Under the pieces are notes generated by a model. It searched no databases. It was not told the origin of the DNA and worked only from the letters and a program-made list of their open reading frames with translations. A stretch of 64,000 bases of DNA from Limimaricola sp. G21655-S1 (GTDB lineage Bacteria; Pseudomonadota; Alphaproteobacteria; Rhodobacterales; Rhodobacteraceae), in contig NZ_JAPWGO010000001.1 in NCBI RefSeq assembly GCF_027213785.1, positions 418,732 to 482,731 on the forward strand. Direction: 5' to 3'. Made by a program: the position numbers and the translations under genes. Below are positions 1 through 9,754 of the stretch, one piece after another (within the stretch, counting starts at the first letter, position 1; every line of letters begins with the position of its first letter).

Positions 1-44
1 CCCGGTGCCACCGCTTGGCAAGCGCGCGCAGGTCCCTTTCATCT

Positions 45-65
45 TTCTCCAAATACGCAAATCCG
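45..65 (-). repeat. 21-bp dispersed repeat, copy 1
   Basis: On the minus strand this 21-mer (core TTGCGTATTTGGAG) is identical to positions 6341-6361 after ileS. Here it lies in the 146-bp gap before the YcjX-like gene and is a single arm rather than a hairpin. Apart from this repeat I see no gene in positions 1-146. The role is unknown; it may be a dispersed intergenic element. Confidence 0.6.
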
Positions 66-146
66 TGGGTGGTGCGGGGTGCGCCCCTGTGCATTCCGGG
101 TGGGCATGCCTATCTTCGCGGCGAATGGCGGGCAGGGAGCGGCACA

Positions 147-1565
147 TTGGTCATCGGGGCGATCACGCAAGGATTCACGCGCGGCGTCGAGGGGGTGGCG
201 GACCGGCTGGTCTCGCCATTCACCGATCCGGTGATCCGGCTCGGCGTGACCGGGCTGTCGCGGGCCGGCAAGACGGTGTTCATAACCTCGCTGGTCGCGA
301 ACCTGATGGATCGTGGCCGGATGCCGCAATTCGCCGCCGGACCGCGCATCCAGGGCGCGGTGCTGCGCCCGCAGCCCGACGACACGGTGGCGCGGTTCGA
401 CTATGAGGGGCACATGGCGCAGCTCATGGGGCCCGAGCCCAGCTGGCCCGAGGGCACGCGACGGGTGAGCGAGCTGCGGCTCAGCCTGCGGGTCCAGCAG
501 GGCGGGCTGCTGGCGGGGGTGCAGGGACCACGAACCGTGCATCTCGACATCGTCGATTACCCGGGCGAATGGCTGCTCGATCTCGGGCTTCTCGAAAAGG
601 ACTACGCGCAATGGGCGCGCGAGGCGCTGGGCCGGGCCGAGCGGCGGGCGGCGGCGATGCCGCAGGCGGCGGCGCTGCTCGCGGCGGTGGCCGCAGCGGA
701 GGCCGAGGCGCCGTTCGAGGAGCCGCGCGCCAAGACGCTGGCTCGGGCCTTCACCGAATATCTCAACGCCGCGCGCGAGGCGGGCTATTCGGACTGCACG
801 CCGGGGCGGTTCCTGCTGCCCGGCGATCTCGAAGGTTCGCCGGTGCTGACCTTCGCGCCGCTACCCGGCGCGCCGGGCGGCAAGGGCAGCCTGAAGCGCG
901 AGATGGAGCGGCGATACGAGGCCTACAAGCGCGAGGTGGTGAAGCCGTTCTTCCGCGATCACTTCGCCCGGATCGACAGGCAGGTGGTGCTGGTCGACGT
1001 GCTGTCCGCGATCCATGCCGGACCGCAGGCGGTCGAGGATCTGCGCGCCGCGATGGCCGACATCCTGCGCGCCTTCCGCCCGGGCCGGAACGCGTTCCTG
1101 AGCCGCATTTTTCAGGGCCGGCGCATCGACCGCATCCTGTTCGCCGCGACCAAGGCCGATCACCTGCATCATTCCGAGCATGCCAAGCTCGCCGCGATCA
1201 CCGAGGCGCTGTTGCGCGACGCGCGCGACCGCGCCGATTTCGCCGGGGCCAGGACCCAGGCGATGGCGATCGCCGCGCTGAGGACCACGGTCGAGGACCG
1301 GATCAGCCATGGCGGCGAGATGATCGACGTGGTGCGCGGCAAGCTTCTGGAAACCGGGCGGCAGGCGGCCCTGCATGCGGGCGCGCTGCCGGACGACCCG
1401 TCCCTGCTTCTGGCGCCCGCGCGCGCCGGGGCGGAGCGCTGGCTCGACGGGGACTACTCGGTGATGAATTTCGGGCCGGCGCGGATGGTGCTGAAGCCCG
1501 GCGAGGGCCCGCCGCATATCCGGCTCGACCGCGCGGCGGAGTTCCTCTTGGGCGACCGGCTGTGA
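147..1565 (+). CDS. YcjX-family P-loop protein (DUF463)
   Basis: A 472-residue protein, close to the usual YcjX length (about 465). A P-loop of the form GLSRAGKT sits at residues 36-43, followed by VFITSLVANL, which is the characteristic start of the YcjX family of predicted nucleotide-binding proteins linked to stress response. I chose the TTG at 147 because AGGGAG lies 7 nt upstream and the family's N-terminal pattern (xxDGxxRGVEGxADR) begins there. The frame is open further upstream to position 15, but that extension reads like non-coding repeat sequence. It is followed after 10 nt by a YcjF-like membrane protein gene, the standard family partner, so they probably form one operon. Biochemical role is not established. 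Confidence 0.85.
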   Translation: MVIGAITQGFTRGVEGVADRLVSPFTDPVIRLGVTGLSRAGKTVFITSLVANLMDRGRMPQFAAGPRIQGAVLRPQPDDTVARFDYEGHMAQLMGPEPSWPEGTRRVSELRLSLRVQQGGLLAGVQGPRTVHLDIVDYPGEWLLDLGLLEKDYAQWAREALGRAERRAAAMPQAAALLAAVAAAEAEAPFEEPRAKTLARAFTEYLNAAREAGYSDCTPGRFLLPGDLEGSPVLTFAPLPGAPGGKGSLKREMERRYEAYKREVVKPFFRDHFARIDRQVVLVDVLSAIHAGPQAVEDLRAAMADILRAFRPGRNAFLSRIFQGRRIDRILFAATKADHLHHSEHAKLAAITEALLRDARDRADFAGARTQAMAIAALRTTVEDRISHGGEMIDVVRGKLLETGRQAALHAGALPDDPSLLLAPARAGAERWLDGDYSVMNFGPARMVLKPGEGPPHIRLDRAAEFLLGDRL

Positions 1566-1575
1566 GGAGGCAGGC

Positions 1576-2586
1576 ATGAGCGACCAGAAACGCCGCGGCC
1601 CGGTGATGATCGATCTCGAAGAGGAGGCGGCGCCCGAGGTGACGCCCGCCACCGCGCCCCCCGTACCCGAACCGGGGCTGCCGCAGGGCGCGGCGCTGCA
1701 ACGCGCGGCGGTGATCGCGGCGCGGCCGCGCTCGGCGCTCGCGCGCTGGTTCTTCGCGGCGCTGGCCACGCTTCTGGGCTTCATGCTCTCGGTCGCGGCC
1801 TGGAACTGGGTGGCGGGGCTTCTGGCCGCGAGCCCGGTGCTGGGGATGGTCGCGAGCCTGCTTCTGGCGCTGGTGCTGGCGCTGCTGCTGGCGATCGCGG
1901 CAAAGGAGTTCTGGGCGTTCCGGCGGCTGGCGCGGCTCGACCACATCCAGAGGGATGCCGGCGCGGCGCTGGGCGCGCAGGACCTGTCGCTCGCGCGATC
2001 GGTCTCGGCGCAGATGCTGTCGCTCTATGCCGGTCGCGACGAGTTGGCGCCGGGGCTGGCGCGGATCCGGGCGCGCGAGGGAGAGGTCTTCGACGCCGAC
2101 GGGTTGCTGGCGCTGTCGGAAACCGAGCTTCTGGCGCCGCTCGACGCCATGGCGCTGCGCGAGGTCGAAGCGGCGGCGCGGCAGGTGGCGACGGTGACGG
2201 CGGTGGTGCCCTTGGCGCTTGCCGACGTGACCGCGGCGCTCACCGCGAATCTGCGGATGATCCGGCGCGTTGCCGAGATCTATGGCGGCCGCTCCGGCAC
2301 GCTGGGCGCCTGGCGTCTGACGCGGTCGGTCTTCACCCATCTCGTGGCGACCGGCGCGGTCGCGGTGGGCGACGACCTCGTCAGCTCGGTGGCGGGCGGC
2401 GGCGTGCTGAGCCGCGTTTCGCGCCGCTTCGGCGAAGGGGTGGTGAACGGCGCGCTGACGGCGCGGGTGGGCGTCGCCGCGATCGAGGTTTGCCGGCCGC
2501 TTCCGTTCCGCGCGGCCAAGCGCCCCTCGGTCTCGGGCCTCGTGGGAAGGGCGCTGACCGGGCTGTTCGGGGCGCGCGAGGGCTGA
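1576..2586 (+). CDS. YcjF-like membrane protein (TIGR01620/UPF0283)
   Basis: A 336-residue protein starting with a charged, acidic cytoplasmic stretch. Two strongly hydrophobic segments follow at about residues 55-75 and 85-110, then a long soluble helical region ending in a small-residue-rich segment (VGDDLVSSVAGGGVLSR). That order matches the YcjF/DUF697 family of inner-membrane proteins that co-occur with YcjX. The gene starts 10 nt after the YcjX-like stop with a GGAGG-type site (gaggaggcaggc) before the ATG. Function unknown; probably works with the P-loop partner at the membrane. Confidence 0.8.
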   Translation: MSDQKRRGPVMIDLEEEAAPEVTPATAPPVPEPGLPQGAALQRAAVIAARPRSALARWFFAALATLLGFMLSVAAWNWVAGLLAASPVLGMVASLLLALVLALLLAIAAKEFWAFRRLARLDHIQRDAGAALGAQDLSLARSVSAQMLSLYAGRDELAPGLARIRAREGEVFDADGLLALSETELLAPLDAMALREVEAAARQVATVTAVVPLALADVTAALTANLRMIRRVAEIYGGRSGTLGAWRLTRSVFTHLVATGAVAVGDDLVSSVAGGGVLSRVSRRFGEGVVNGALTARVGVAAIEVCRPLPFRAAKRPSVSGLVGRALTGLFGAREG

Positions 2587-2741
2587 CCGGCCGGGCGCAG
2601 CCTGGCTGATGGCTGCATCTCGTCGTTTCGATGATCGAGCGCGCGGGCAGTGCGCCGAGCACGTCGATCCCGGTTTCGGTGGGGCAGGGAGCGCGCCCCG
2701 TTTGCCGATGCGGGTTTCCCCGTATCTTCGGGGCGTGCCAG

Positions 2742-3143
2742 CTAGAGCAGCTTCGGAATGCCGCCCGGAAGTGTCTCGCGCTCCGTGACACCGGCGCGCA
2801 GCGTCCGGCCGATGCGATGCGCCAGCGCCGACCACGCGGCGGCGGTCTCGGGTGGAAGCTCCTCGCGCAGCGTCATGTCGAACAGCGCCAGCCACGGCGC
2901 GAACATGCCGGGCCGCACGTCGCGGGCCTCGCGATGCACCGTCACCGGGCTGCCGCGATAGCCGGGACGGCCGAGGATCGCGCTTTCCCAGAAGGTCACG
3001 ATCCGCGCCTCGTGCTCGGGCCAGTCGGTGACGTGGCGCGCGAAGACCGGGCCGAGACCGGGATGGGCGCGCACGCGCTCGTAGAACCGCGCGACGACGC
3101 GCGCGATCTGTTCCGGCGTGATCTCGATGCGCGGTTCCGGCAT
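2742..3143 (-). CDS. Group III truncated hemoglobin
   Basis: A 133-residue protein with the group III (P-type) truncated globin pattern. It has a B-helix ARFYERV at residues 18-24 and the conserved FWE near 51-53. The GxYxGxPxxxH-like block (GRPGYRGSPVTVH) ends in the likely proximal heme histidine H70, and a late WxxAHRIG-type helix follows. Family members bind O2 or NO, but the exact role varies. The start at 3143 is chosen over an upstream extension because AGGAG lies just before this ATG and globin homology begins here. It converges with the YcjF-like gene across 155 bp of non-coding DNA and is divergent from ileS. Confidence 0.85.
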   Translation of the reverse strand: MPEPRIEITPEQIARVVARFYERVRAHPGLGPVFARHVTDWPEHEARIVTFWESAILGRPGYRGSPVTVHREARDVRPGMFAPWLALFDMTLREELPPETAAAWSALAHRIGRTLRAGVTERETLPGGIPKLL

Positions 3144-3387
3144 GGCGGGCTCCTTCCGATCCCTGTCATAGACCCAAGCCCGGGCATGGGAAACCGGGGC
3201 GCGCTTTACCCGCCGCGCGGCCGCGCCTATAAGCGGCGCCATGACGGCCCTTCGCGCCCATATCACGCGAATTACCGGCCCGGCGCTCTGAGGATCAGGG
3301 CCGCCGGGACAAGGCGCATGAGCTGACGCCGCGCCGCCCTTCACCAGACATTCCGATACGACCGGACTTCGACAGGACCGAACAGCG

Positions 3388-6309
3388 ATGTGCGCCGATA
3401 CGCCCGAGAACCAGACCGACACCCCCGACTACAAGGACACCCTGAACCTGCCGCGCACCGATTTCCCGATGCGCGCGGGCCTGCCCAACCGCGAGCCGGG
3501 CTGGCTCGCCCGCTGGGAGCAGATCGGGGTCTATGACCGGCTGCGCGAGAAGGCGAAGGGCCGCAAGCCCTTCACCCTTCATGACGGCCCGCCTTACGCC
3601 AACGGCAACCTGCATATCGGCCACGCGCTCAACAAGATCCTCAAGGACATGGTGGTGCGCTCGCAGCAGATGATGGGCCGCGATGCGCGCTACATCCCCG
3701 GCTGGGACTGCCACGGCCTGCCGATCGAGTGGAAGATCGAGGAGCAGTACCGCAAGAAGGGCCAGGACAAGGACAAGGTCGACGTGATCGACTTCCGTCA
3801 GGAATGCCGGAAGTTCGCCGAGGGCTGGGTCGATATCCAGCGCGACGAGTTCAAGCGGCTCGGCGTCACCGGCAAGTGGGAGAAGCCCTATCTGACGATG
3901 GACTTCCACGCCGAGCGGGTGATCGCCGAGGAGTTCCAGAAGTTCCTGATGAACGGCGTGCTCTACCAGGGCTCCAAGCCGGTGATGTGGTCGCCGATCG
4001 AGAAGACCGCGCTGGCCGAGGCCGAGGTCGAGTACCACGACAAGGAAAGCTTCACGATCTGGGTGCGCTTCCCGGTGCTGGGCTCGGACGACCCGCTGCT
4101 TCAGGGCGCGGATGTCGTGATCTGGACCACCACGCCCTGGACCATTCCCTCGAACAAGGGCGTCGTCTACCACCCCGACATCTCCTACGGCGTCTACGAG
4201 ATCACCGGCGCCCCGGAGGACAACTGGGTGAAGAAGGGCGACCGGCTGCTGCTCGCCGACAAGCTGGCCGAGGGCTGCCTGGCCAAGGCCCGCGTCGATG
4301 GCTGGGAGCGGATCGGCGACGCACCCGCGCTCGACGGGCTGTCGGTCGCGCATCCCTTTGCCGGCATCGAGGGCGGCGAGGGAGAGTGGGACCAGCCGCG
4401 CGACTTCCGCGCCGCGCCCTTCGTCACCGACGAGGACGGCACCGGTTTCGTGCATTGCGCACCCAGCCACGGCATGGACGAGTTCGAACTCTACCGCGAT
4501 GCGGGGATGCTCGCGGAGGTCATCACCTACAACGTCGAGGAAGACGGCTCCTTCCGCGCCGACCTGCCGCTCTTCGGCGGCAAGCGCATCCTCAAGCCGA
4601 ACGGCAAGGAAGGCGACGCCAACGCCGCCGTCATCGAGAAGCTGGCCGAGAGCGGCAAGCTCTTCGCGCGCGGCAAGATCAAGCACTCCTACCCGCATAG
4701 CTGGCGCTCCAAGGCGCCGCTGATCTTCCGTAACACGCCGCAATGGTTCGCCGCGATCGACCGCGAGGTCGGCGACGGCCAGGACCGGTACGGCAAGACC
4801 ATCCGCGAGCGGGCGCTGACCTCGATCGACGAGTTGGTGACCTGGACGCCGAAGACCGGCCGCAACCGGCTGCATTCGATGATCGAGCAGCGGCCCGATT
4901 GGGTGCTGTCGCGCCAGCGCGCCTGGGGCGTGCCGCTGACCTGCTTCGTCAAGAAGGGGGCCCGCCCTACCGATCCCGACTTCCTGCTGCGCGACGAGGG
5001 CGTCAACGCCCGGATTCTCGAGGCCTTCGAGGCCGAGGGTGCGGATGCGTGGTACCGCGACGGCGCCAAGGCGCGCTTCCTGGGCGATGCCGTGAACCCC
5101 GATGATTACGAGCAGGTTTTCGACATCCTCGACGTCTGGTTCGATTCCGGCTCCACCCATGCCTTCGTGCTGCGCGACCGTGAGGACGGCTCCGAGGACG
5201 GTCTGGCCGATCTCTACCTCGAAGGCACCGACCAGCATCGCGGCTGGTTCCATTCCTCGATGCTGCAATCCTGCGGCACCAAGGGGCGCGCGCCCTATCG
5301 CGGCGTGCTGACGCATGGCTTCACGCTCGACGAGAAGGGCATGAAGATGTCCAAGAGCTTGGGCAACACCGTCAGCCCCGCCGACGTGACCAAGCAGTAC
5401 GGCGCCGACATTCTCCGGCTCTGGGTGGCGCAGTCGGACTACACCGCCGACCTGCGGATCGGGCCGGAGATCCTCAAGGGCACCGCCGACGGCTACCGCC
5501 GACTGCGCAACACCATGCGTTTCCTACTGGGATCGCTGGCGGACTTCACCGAGGCCGACCGGGTTGAGCCCTCGGAGATGCCCGAGCTGGAGCGCTGGGT
5601 GCTGCACCGTCTGGCCGAGCTCGACCAGACCGTGCGCGAGGGCTACGACGCCTACGACTTCCAGGGCGTGTTCCAGTCGGTCTTCACCTTCGCCACGGTG
5701 GAGCTCTCGGCCTTCTATTTCGACATCCGCAAGGACGCGCTCTACTGCGACGGCGACACCGCGCGGCGCCGCGCGGCGCGCACCGTGCTCGACCTGCTGT
5801 TCCACCGCCTGACGACCTGGCTCGCCCCGATCCTCGTCTTCACGATGGAAGAGGTCTGGCTGGAGCGGAACCCGGGCGACGACGCCTCGGTGCATCTCAC
5901 CGACATCCCCCAGACGCCGCAGGCGTGGCGCGACGAGGCGCTGGCCGAGAAATGGGCGGCGATCCGCAAGGTGCGGCGGGTGGTGACTGCGGCGCTCGAA
6001 GTGGCGCGGCGCGACAAGGTGATCGGCGCCTCGCTCGAAGCGGCGCCGGTGGTGCATGTGCGCGACGCCGAGGCGCTGGCCGCGCTCAAGAGCGTGAGCT
6101 TCGAGGATCTGTGCATCACCTCGGCGATCTATTTGACCGGCGACCCGTCGCCCGCCGAGGCGTTCCGCCTGCCCGAGGTGGAAGGCGTCGGCGTCGTGTT
6201 CGAAGCGGCCGAGGGCGAGAAGTGCCAGCGCTGCTGGAAGATCCTGCCCGATGTCGGCACGCATGCGCATCCCGGCGTCTGCGCGCGTTGCGACGCGGCG
6301 CTGGCGTGA
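3388..6309 (+). CDS. ileS: Isoleucine--tRNA ligase
   Basis: A 973-residue class I aminoacyl-tRNA synthetase that charges tRNA-Ile in the cytoplasm. The ATP-binding HIGH motif is at residues 76-79 (NLHIGHALN). The editing (CP1) domain follows, with the TTxPWT motif near residue 247. KMSKS is at 653-657. The C-terminus has a zinc knuckle with Cys pairs at 946/949 and 965/968. Length and domain order are those of bacterial IleRS. The 244 bp upstream hold the promoters of this gene and of the divergent globin gene; no T-box is visible, as expected outside Firmicutes. Confidence 0.98.
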   Translation: MCADTPENQTDTPDYKDTLNLPRTDFPMRAGLPNREPGWLARWEQIGVYDRLREKAKGRKPFTLHDGPPYANGNLHIGHALNKILKDMVVRSQQMMGRDARYIPGWDCHGLPIEWKIEEQYRKKGQDKDKVDVIDFRQECRKFAEGWVDIQRDEFKRLGVTGKWEKPYLTMDFHAERVIAEEFQKFLMNGVLYQGSKPVMWSPIEKTALAEAEVEYHDKESFTIWVRFPVLGSDDPLLQGADVVIWTTTPWTIPSNKGVVYHPDISYGVYEITGAPEDNWVKKGDRLLLADKLAEGCLAKARVDGWERIGDAPALDGLSVAHPFAGIEGGEGEWDQPRDFRAAPFVTDEDGTGFVHCAPSHGMDEFELYRDAGMLAEVITYNVEEDGSFRADLPLFGGKRILKPNGKEGDANAAVIEKLAESGKLFARGKIKHSYPHSWRSKAPLIFRNTPQWFAAIDREVGDGQDRYGKTIRERALTSIDELVTWTPKTGRNRLHSMIEQRPDWVLSRQRAWGVPLTCFVKKGARPTDPDFLLRDEGVNARILEAFEAEGADAWYRDGAKARFLGDAVNPDDYEQVFDILDVWFDSGSTHAFVLRDREDGSEDGLADLYLEGTDQHRGWFHSSMLQSCGTKGRAPYRGVLTHGFTLDEKGMKMSKSLGNTVSPADVTKQYGADILRLWVAQSDYTADLRIGPEILKGTADGYRRLRNTMRFLLGSLADFTEADRVEPSEMPELERWVLHRLAELDQTVREGYDAYDFQGVFQSVFTFATVELSAFYFDIRKDALYCDGDTARRRAARTVLDLLFHRLTTWLAPILVFTMEEVWLERNPGDDASVHLTDIPQTPQAWRDEALAEKWAAIRKVRRVVTAALEVARRDKVIGASLEAAPVVHVRDAEALAALKSVSFEDLCITSAIYLTGDPSPAEAFRLPEVEGVGVVFEAAEGEKCQRCWKILPDVGTHAHPGVCARCDAALA

Positions 6310-6340
6310 CGATCATCCGGCGCCGCCCCAGCCGCGGCGT

Positions 6341-6412
6341 CGGATTTGCGTATTTGGAGAACAAAGTTGCCAGGCGCGCCTCTGGTGACTTTGTTCCGCA
6401 AATACGCAATCG
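6341..6412. repeat. Imperfect inverted repeat (dispersed repeat copy 2)
   Basis: Arms 6347-6378 and 6379-6409 pair around a GGCGCGCC centre. Each arm begins TTGCGTATTTG and contains GAACAAAGT, with 2-nt mismatches between the blocks. The left arm with its flank (6341-6361) is identical to the 21-mer at 45-65. It fills the 118-bp gap between ileS and the DMT gene and could fold into a long RNA hairpin, so it may also act in termination or RNA stability. Confidence 0.65.
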
Positions 6413-6427
6413 CGGTTTCGGCCCGCG

Positions 6428-7264
6428 ATGAGCCTGCCGATCTTCCTCGCCGTGATGCTCGCGGCCTTCCTGCATGCGGGCTGGAACGCGATGATCAAGC
6501 TCGGGGCCTCGAAGGTGGCGGGCATGGTGATCCTGGCGCTGGTGCAGGGGCTGATGGGGCTGGCCGTGGCGCTGGCCCGGCCCTGGCCTGCCGCCGAGGT
6601 CTGGCCCTGGATCGCCGCCTCCGCCGTCTGTCATGCCACCTACAACACGTTTCTCGCCTTCGCCTACGAGCACGGCGACCTGAGCCGGGTCTACCCGATC
6701 GCGCGGGGTGCCGCGCCGATGGCGGTGCTGGTGGCGAGCGCGCTGTTCCTGTCCGACGCGATCGAGCCAATGTCGGTGGCGGGCGTGCTGGTGCTGGGCC
6801 TTGGCATCCTCGGCATGGCGCGCGGCGCGCTGGGCTCGGGCGAGAGCCGGCGACTCATCCCCTACGCGCTGGGCGCGGCGGCAGGTACGGCAGGCTACAC
6901 GCTGGTCGACGGGCTGGGGGCGCGGGTCTCGGGCGACCCGGTGGCCTATGTCGGCTGGCTCTTCGTGGCGCAGGCGCTGCTGTTCCCGCCCCTGGCCTTC
7001 GCGATGCGCGGCCGTGGACTCCTGCGCGTATCGGCGCGGGTCTGGGGGCAGGGGACATTGGCGGCGCTGGCCTCTTACGGGGCCTATGCGATCGCGGTCT
7101 GGGCGATGACGCTGGCGCCGATCGCGCTGGTGAGCGCGCTGCGCGAAACCTCGATCCTCTTCGCGGTGCTGATCGGCTGGGCCGCCTTCGGCGACCGCAT
7201 GGACCGGGGCAAGGCGATCTCGGCGGGGCTGATCGTCACCGGGGTGGTGCTGACCCGGCTCTAG
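6428..7264 (+). CDS. DMT superfamily (EamA) transporter
   Basis: A 278-residue protein with about ten hydrophobic segments and an internal duplication. The first half begins MSLPIFLAVMLAAFLHAGWNAMIK and the second around residue 140 (YALGAAAGTAGYTLVDG). This is the two-EamA-domain architecture of drug/metabolite exporters. HAGWNA near the N-terminus and RETSILFAVLIGWAAFGDR near the C-terminus are typical EamA motifs. The substrate cannot be read from sequence. It is separated from ileS by the inverted repeat and converges with pcs, with a 12-bp gap. Confidence 0.85.
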   Translation: MSLPIFLAVMLAAFLHAGWNAMIKLGASKVAGMVILALVQGLMGLAVALARPWPAAEVWPWIAASAVCHATYNTFLAFAYEHGDLSRVYPIARGAAPMAVLVASALFLSDAIEPMSVAGVLVLGLGILGMARGALGSGESRRLIPYALGAAAGTAGYTLVDGLGARVSGDPVAYVGWLFVAQALLFPPLAFAMRGRGLLRVSARVWGQGTLAALASYGAYAIAVWAMTLAPIALVSALRETSILFAVLIGWAAFGDRMDRGKAISAGLIVTGVVLTRL

Positions 7265-7276
7265 GCGGGCCGGTGC

Positions 7277-7972
7277 TCAGCCGTCCCTGCCATGCACCAG
7301 CTGCTGCGCAGCGCCGGCGCCGAGCAGGTAGACCGAGGTCACGACAAGGCCCCAATGCGCCCAGCTGGCGGGGTCGAAATCGACCCAGGCGGCCCAGCCC
7401 GCGAAGAAGGTCCAGGCCAGCGCCATCGGCAGCGACACCGCGCGCCAGCGCTTGGTGCGCACCGGGTGGATGAACTTCACCGGTAGGAACATCGTCACCG
7501 CGAGCACCACCACCAGCGCCAAGATGATCCAGAAATTCGGCGAGAGGGCGAAGAGCACGAGGATCAGCATGTTCCAGCAGCCGGGGAAGCCCTGGAACGA
7601 GTTGTCCTTGGTCTTCATGCGGCTGTCGGCGAAGTAGAGCGCCGAGGCGAAAGTGATGACGATGATCGCCAGCCAGCCGGTCCAGCCCGGCAGCAGATCG
7701 GATTCGAACAGCGCGAAGGCCGGAACGAAGACATAGGTGAGATAGTCGATGATCAGGTCGAGCAGCACGCCGTCGAAGATCGGTGCGTTGCGCTTCACGT
7801 CGTATTTGCGCGCCAGCGGCCCGTCGACCCCGTCCACCGCGAAGGCCACCACGAGCCACAGGAACATCATGCTCCAATCGTCCTGCACCGCCTCCAGCAT
7901 GGCGAGCATGGCGAAGACCGCGCCTGTGGCGGTGAAGAGATGGACCCCGAGGGCCTTGCGTGCGTCAGTCAT
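7277..7972 (-). CDS. pcs: Phosphatidylcholine synthase
   Basis: A 231-residue multi-spanning membrane enzyme that condenses CDP-diacylglycerol with choline to make phosphatidylcholine. This one-step route is found in host-associated and marine alphaproteobacteria. The CDP-alcohol phosphotransferase signature is visible as DGVDGPLARKYDVKRNAPIFDGVLLD, in two pieces around residues 47-72. The start at 7972 is preferred because GAGGGA lies 4 nt before that ATG; an in-frame ATG 12 codons upstream lacks such a site. It lies 42 bp downstream of xerC on the same strand but is functionally unrelated. Confidence 0.92.
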   Translation of the reverse strand: MTDARKALGVHLFTATGAVFAMLAMLEAVQDDWSMMFLWLVVAFAVDGVDGPLARKYDVKRNAPIFDGVLLDLIIDYLTYVFVPAFALFESDLLPGWTGWLAIIVITFASALYFADSRMKTKDNSFQGFPGCWNMLILVLFALSPNFWIILALVVVLAVTMFLPVKFIHPVRTKRWRAVSLPMALAWTFFAGWAAWVDFDPASWAHWGLVVTSVYLLGAGAAQQLVHGRDG

Positions 7973-8014
7973 GCCGTCCCTCTTGGCCGAAAGCGGCGGC
8001 GGGCGCAACGCGGC

Positions 8015-8929
8015 TCAGGCGCGAGGATGGGCGCGATCATAGATCTCCATCAGCCGGGCCGCGTCGACCGCCGTGTAGGTCTGAGTCGTCGAAAGCGAGG
8101 CGTGGCCCAGAAGTTCCTGAATCGCGCGCAGATCGCCGCCCGCGCTCAGCAGATGCGTGGCGAAGCTGTGGCGCATCGCATGCGGCGTCGCGGTGGAGGG
8201 CAGGCCGAGCTGGGCGCGTGCCATCTCCATCGCCTTCTGGATCGGACGCGGGCCCAACGCGCCGCCGCGCACGCCTCGAAACAGCGGCAGGGCGGCGTCC
8301 ATCGGGTGCGGGCAGAGTTTCACGTAATCCGAGACGGCCTTTCGCGCGACCGGCAGCACCGGCACCAGCCGCTCCTTGCCGCCCTTGCCGGTGATGCGCA
8401 GCGTCTCGGGCAGCGGCACCTGCGCACCGGTGAGCGACAGCGCCTCGGAAATGCGCAGGCCGCATCCCCACAGCAGCGTCACCACCGCCGTGTCGCGCGC
8501 CGCGACCCATGGCTCGCGCGATTGCAGCTCCACCGCCTCGAGCACGCGGGCCGCCGCGTCCTCGTCGAGCGGGCGCGGCAGCCGCGCCTTCATGCGCGGC
8601 GCCCGGGTCGAGAGCACGGCCGTGGGCTCGAACCCCTCGCGCGCGGAGAGCCAGCGATAGAAGCTCTTCACCGCCGAGAGCGCGCGGGCGAGGCTGCGCG
8701 CCGAAAGACCGCGCGCGCGTTCATGCGCCATCCAGGCGCGCATGTCCGACACCGTGACCCGGGCGATGGGCCCGAGGCCCTGCGCCTCGGCATGGTGGGT
8801 CTGCATGAAGGCGAGAAAGCCCAGCACGTCGCCCTGATAGGCGGTGAGCGTGTTCTGCGCGGCGGCGTTCAGGGCCCGCTCATGGTCGAGCCACCGGCCC
8901 ATCGCATCGGTGAGGACGGGCGAGATCAT
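8015..8929 (-). CDS. xerC: Tyrosine recombinase XerC
   Basis: A 304-residue protein with an N-terminal SAM-like core-binding domain (about 1-110) and a C-terminal catalytic domain. Catalytic residues can be read directly: R159 (GCGLRISEAL), lysine in GKGGKER (182/185), HxxR at H250/R253 (HAMRHSFATH), H276 (LLGHASLSTTQTY) and nucleophile Y285. This is the chromosome-dimer resolution recombinase acting at dif with XerD. Its ATG overlaps the stop of the upstream DUF484 gene (ATGA), a pairing common in proteobacteria. It is a housekeeping gene, not a phage integrase. Confidence 0.93.
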   Translation of the reverse strand: MISPVLTDAMGRWLDHERALNAAAQNTLTAYQGDVLGFLAFMQTHHAEAQGLGPIARVTVSDMRAWMAHERARGLSARSLARALSAVKSFYRWLSAREGFEPTAVLSTRAPRMKARLPRPLDEDAAARVLEAVELQSREPWVAARDTAVVTLLWGCGLRISEALSLTGAQVPLPETLRITGKGGKERLVPVLPVARKAVSDYVKLCPHPMDAALPLFRGVRGGALGPRPIQKAMEMARAQLGLPSTATPHAMRHSFATHLLSAGGDLRAIQELLGHASLSTTQTYTAVDAARLMEIYDRAHPRA

Positions 8930-9633
8930 GACAGCCAGCGCCGCATCTGCCGCTCGAACACGCCGGCGAAGAAGCCCATCAGATCCGTCGCCTGCGCCGG
9001 AGCGAAACGGCTCGCGTCGGTGGCGCCCAGAAGCAGCATGCCAGGCAGGCGACCGGGGCCGAAATCGAGCTTGAGGCAGGCCTCGGAGAGAATCTCGGGC
9101 GCGCGGGCGCCGTAGGGCCCGGCCTCGATCGGCTCGACCGGCCGCAGCGATACCTGCCGCAGCGGCACGTTGCGGCCTTGGGTGACGTAATCGGCGACGA
9201 AGCCCGGCTCGGCCACCGACAGCACGTCCGAGAGCCGCGCGATGGCCGGGTCGTCCTCGGGACTCGCGGTCTCCAGAACGAGGCGCACCACGTCGACCCG
9301 CAGCATGTCGGCCACCTCGCCCGAGAGATCCTGGAGGAAAGTCTCGAAGCGGGTCGCGTCCATCATCCGCAGCACGGCGCGGTGGATCTGGTTGGTGCCG
9401 GCGAGATTTTCGTAGGCCGCGGCGATCACCGAGCGGTGCGTGTCCTCGAGCCGGTCGAGCCGTGCCTGCAGGCGCTGCATGGCGAGGCCGCGCAGATCGA
9501 CCACGTTCGATCCCTTGGCCTCGGCGTCGGCGGCGACGAGGGCGCGCATGATCTCGGGATCGTCGAGCAGGCGGGCCGGATCGGCGAGGATGCGCTCGCG
9601 CAGCCCGTCATCGGGGGGTGTGTCGTCTGTCAT
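8926..9633 (-). CDS. DUF484 family protein
   Basis: A 235-residue cytoplasmic protein with an acidic N-terminus, a coiled stretch (about residues 40-75) and a GAF-like C-terminal domain. That layout fits DUF484 proteins, which typically lie immediately upstream of xerC. The start at 9633 (MTDDTPPDD) is chosen because the upstream extension is low-complexity non-coding sequence. Translational coupling to xerC by a 4-nt overlap supports cotranscription. Molecular function is not known; the GAF-like fold hints at small-molecule binding. Confidence 0.8.
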   Translation of the reverse strand: MTDDTPPDDGLRERILADPARLLDDPEIMRALVAADAEAKGSNVVDLRGLAMQRLQARLDRLEDTHRSVIAAAYENLAGTNQIHRAVLRMMDATRFETFLQDLSGEVADMLRVDVVRLVLETASPEDDPAIARLSDVLSVAEPGFVADYVTQGRNVPLRQVSLRPVEPIEAGPYGARAPEILSEACLKLDFGPGRLPGMLLLGATDASRFAPAQATDLMGFFAGVFERQMRRWLS

Positions 9634-9712
9634 TTGGGCGCATCCGGGCTGTCGCAACGGCCCGAACATAACAGTGGCTGCGGGGCGATGCGCCCCGGTG
9701 TGGCAAGAATGC

Positions 9713-9747
9713 GGCGGGGCGCGGCCCGGAAGGCACAACGCCCCGCC
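9713..9747 (-). terminator. Hairpin downstream of fsa
   Basis: A 9-bp perfect stem, GGCGGGGCG (9713-9721) with CGCCCCGCC (9739-9747), begins 8 nt after the fsa stop on the minus strand. There is no real T-tract afterwards (only GCATTCTTG), so it is a likely but weak intrinsic terminator or 3' stability element. Confidence 0.45.
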
Positions 9748-9754
9748 AAGGCGA

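Noticed and set aside
2587..2741. CCCCG/CGGGG mini hairpin between convergent genes
   Set aside because: Only a 5-bp stem without T-tract; too weak to call a terminator.
8015..8929. Tyrosine recombinase as sign of a genomic island
   Set aside because: The sequence and DUF484 partner identify housekeeping XerC; no attachment sites or phage genes lie nearby.
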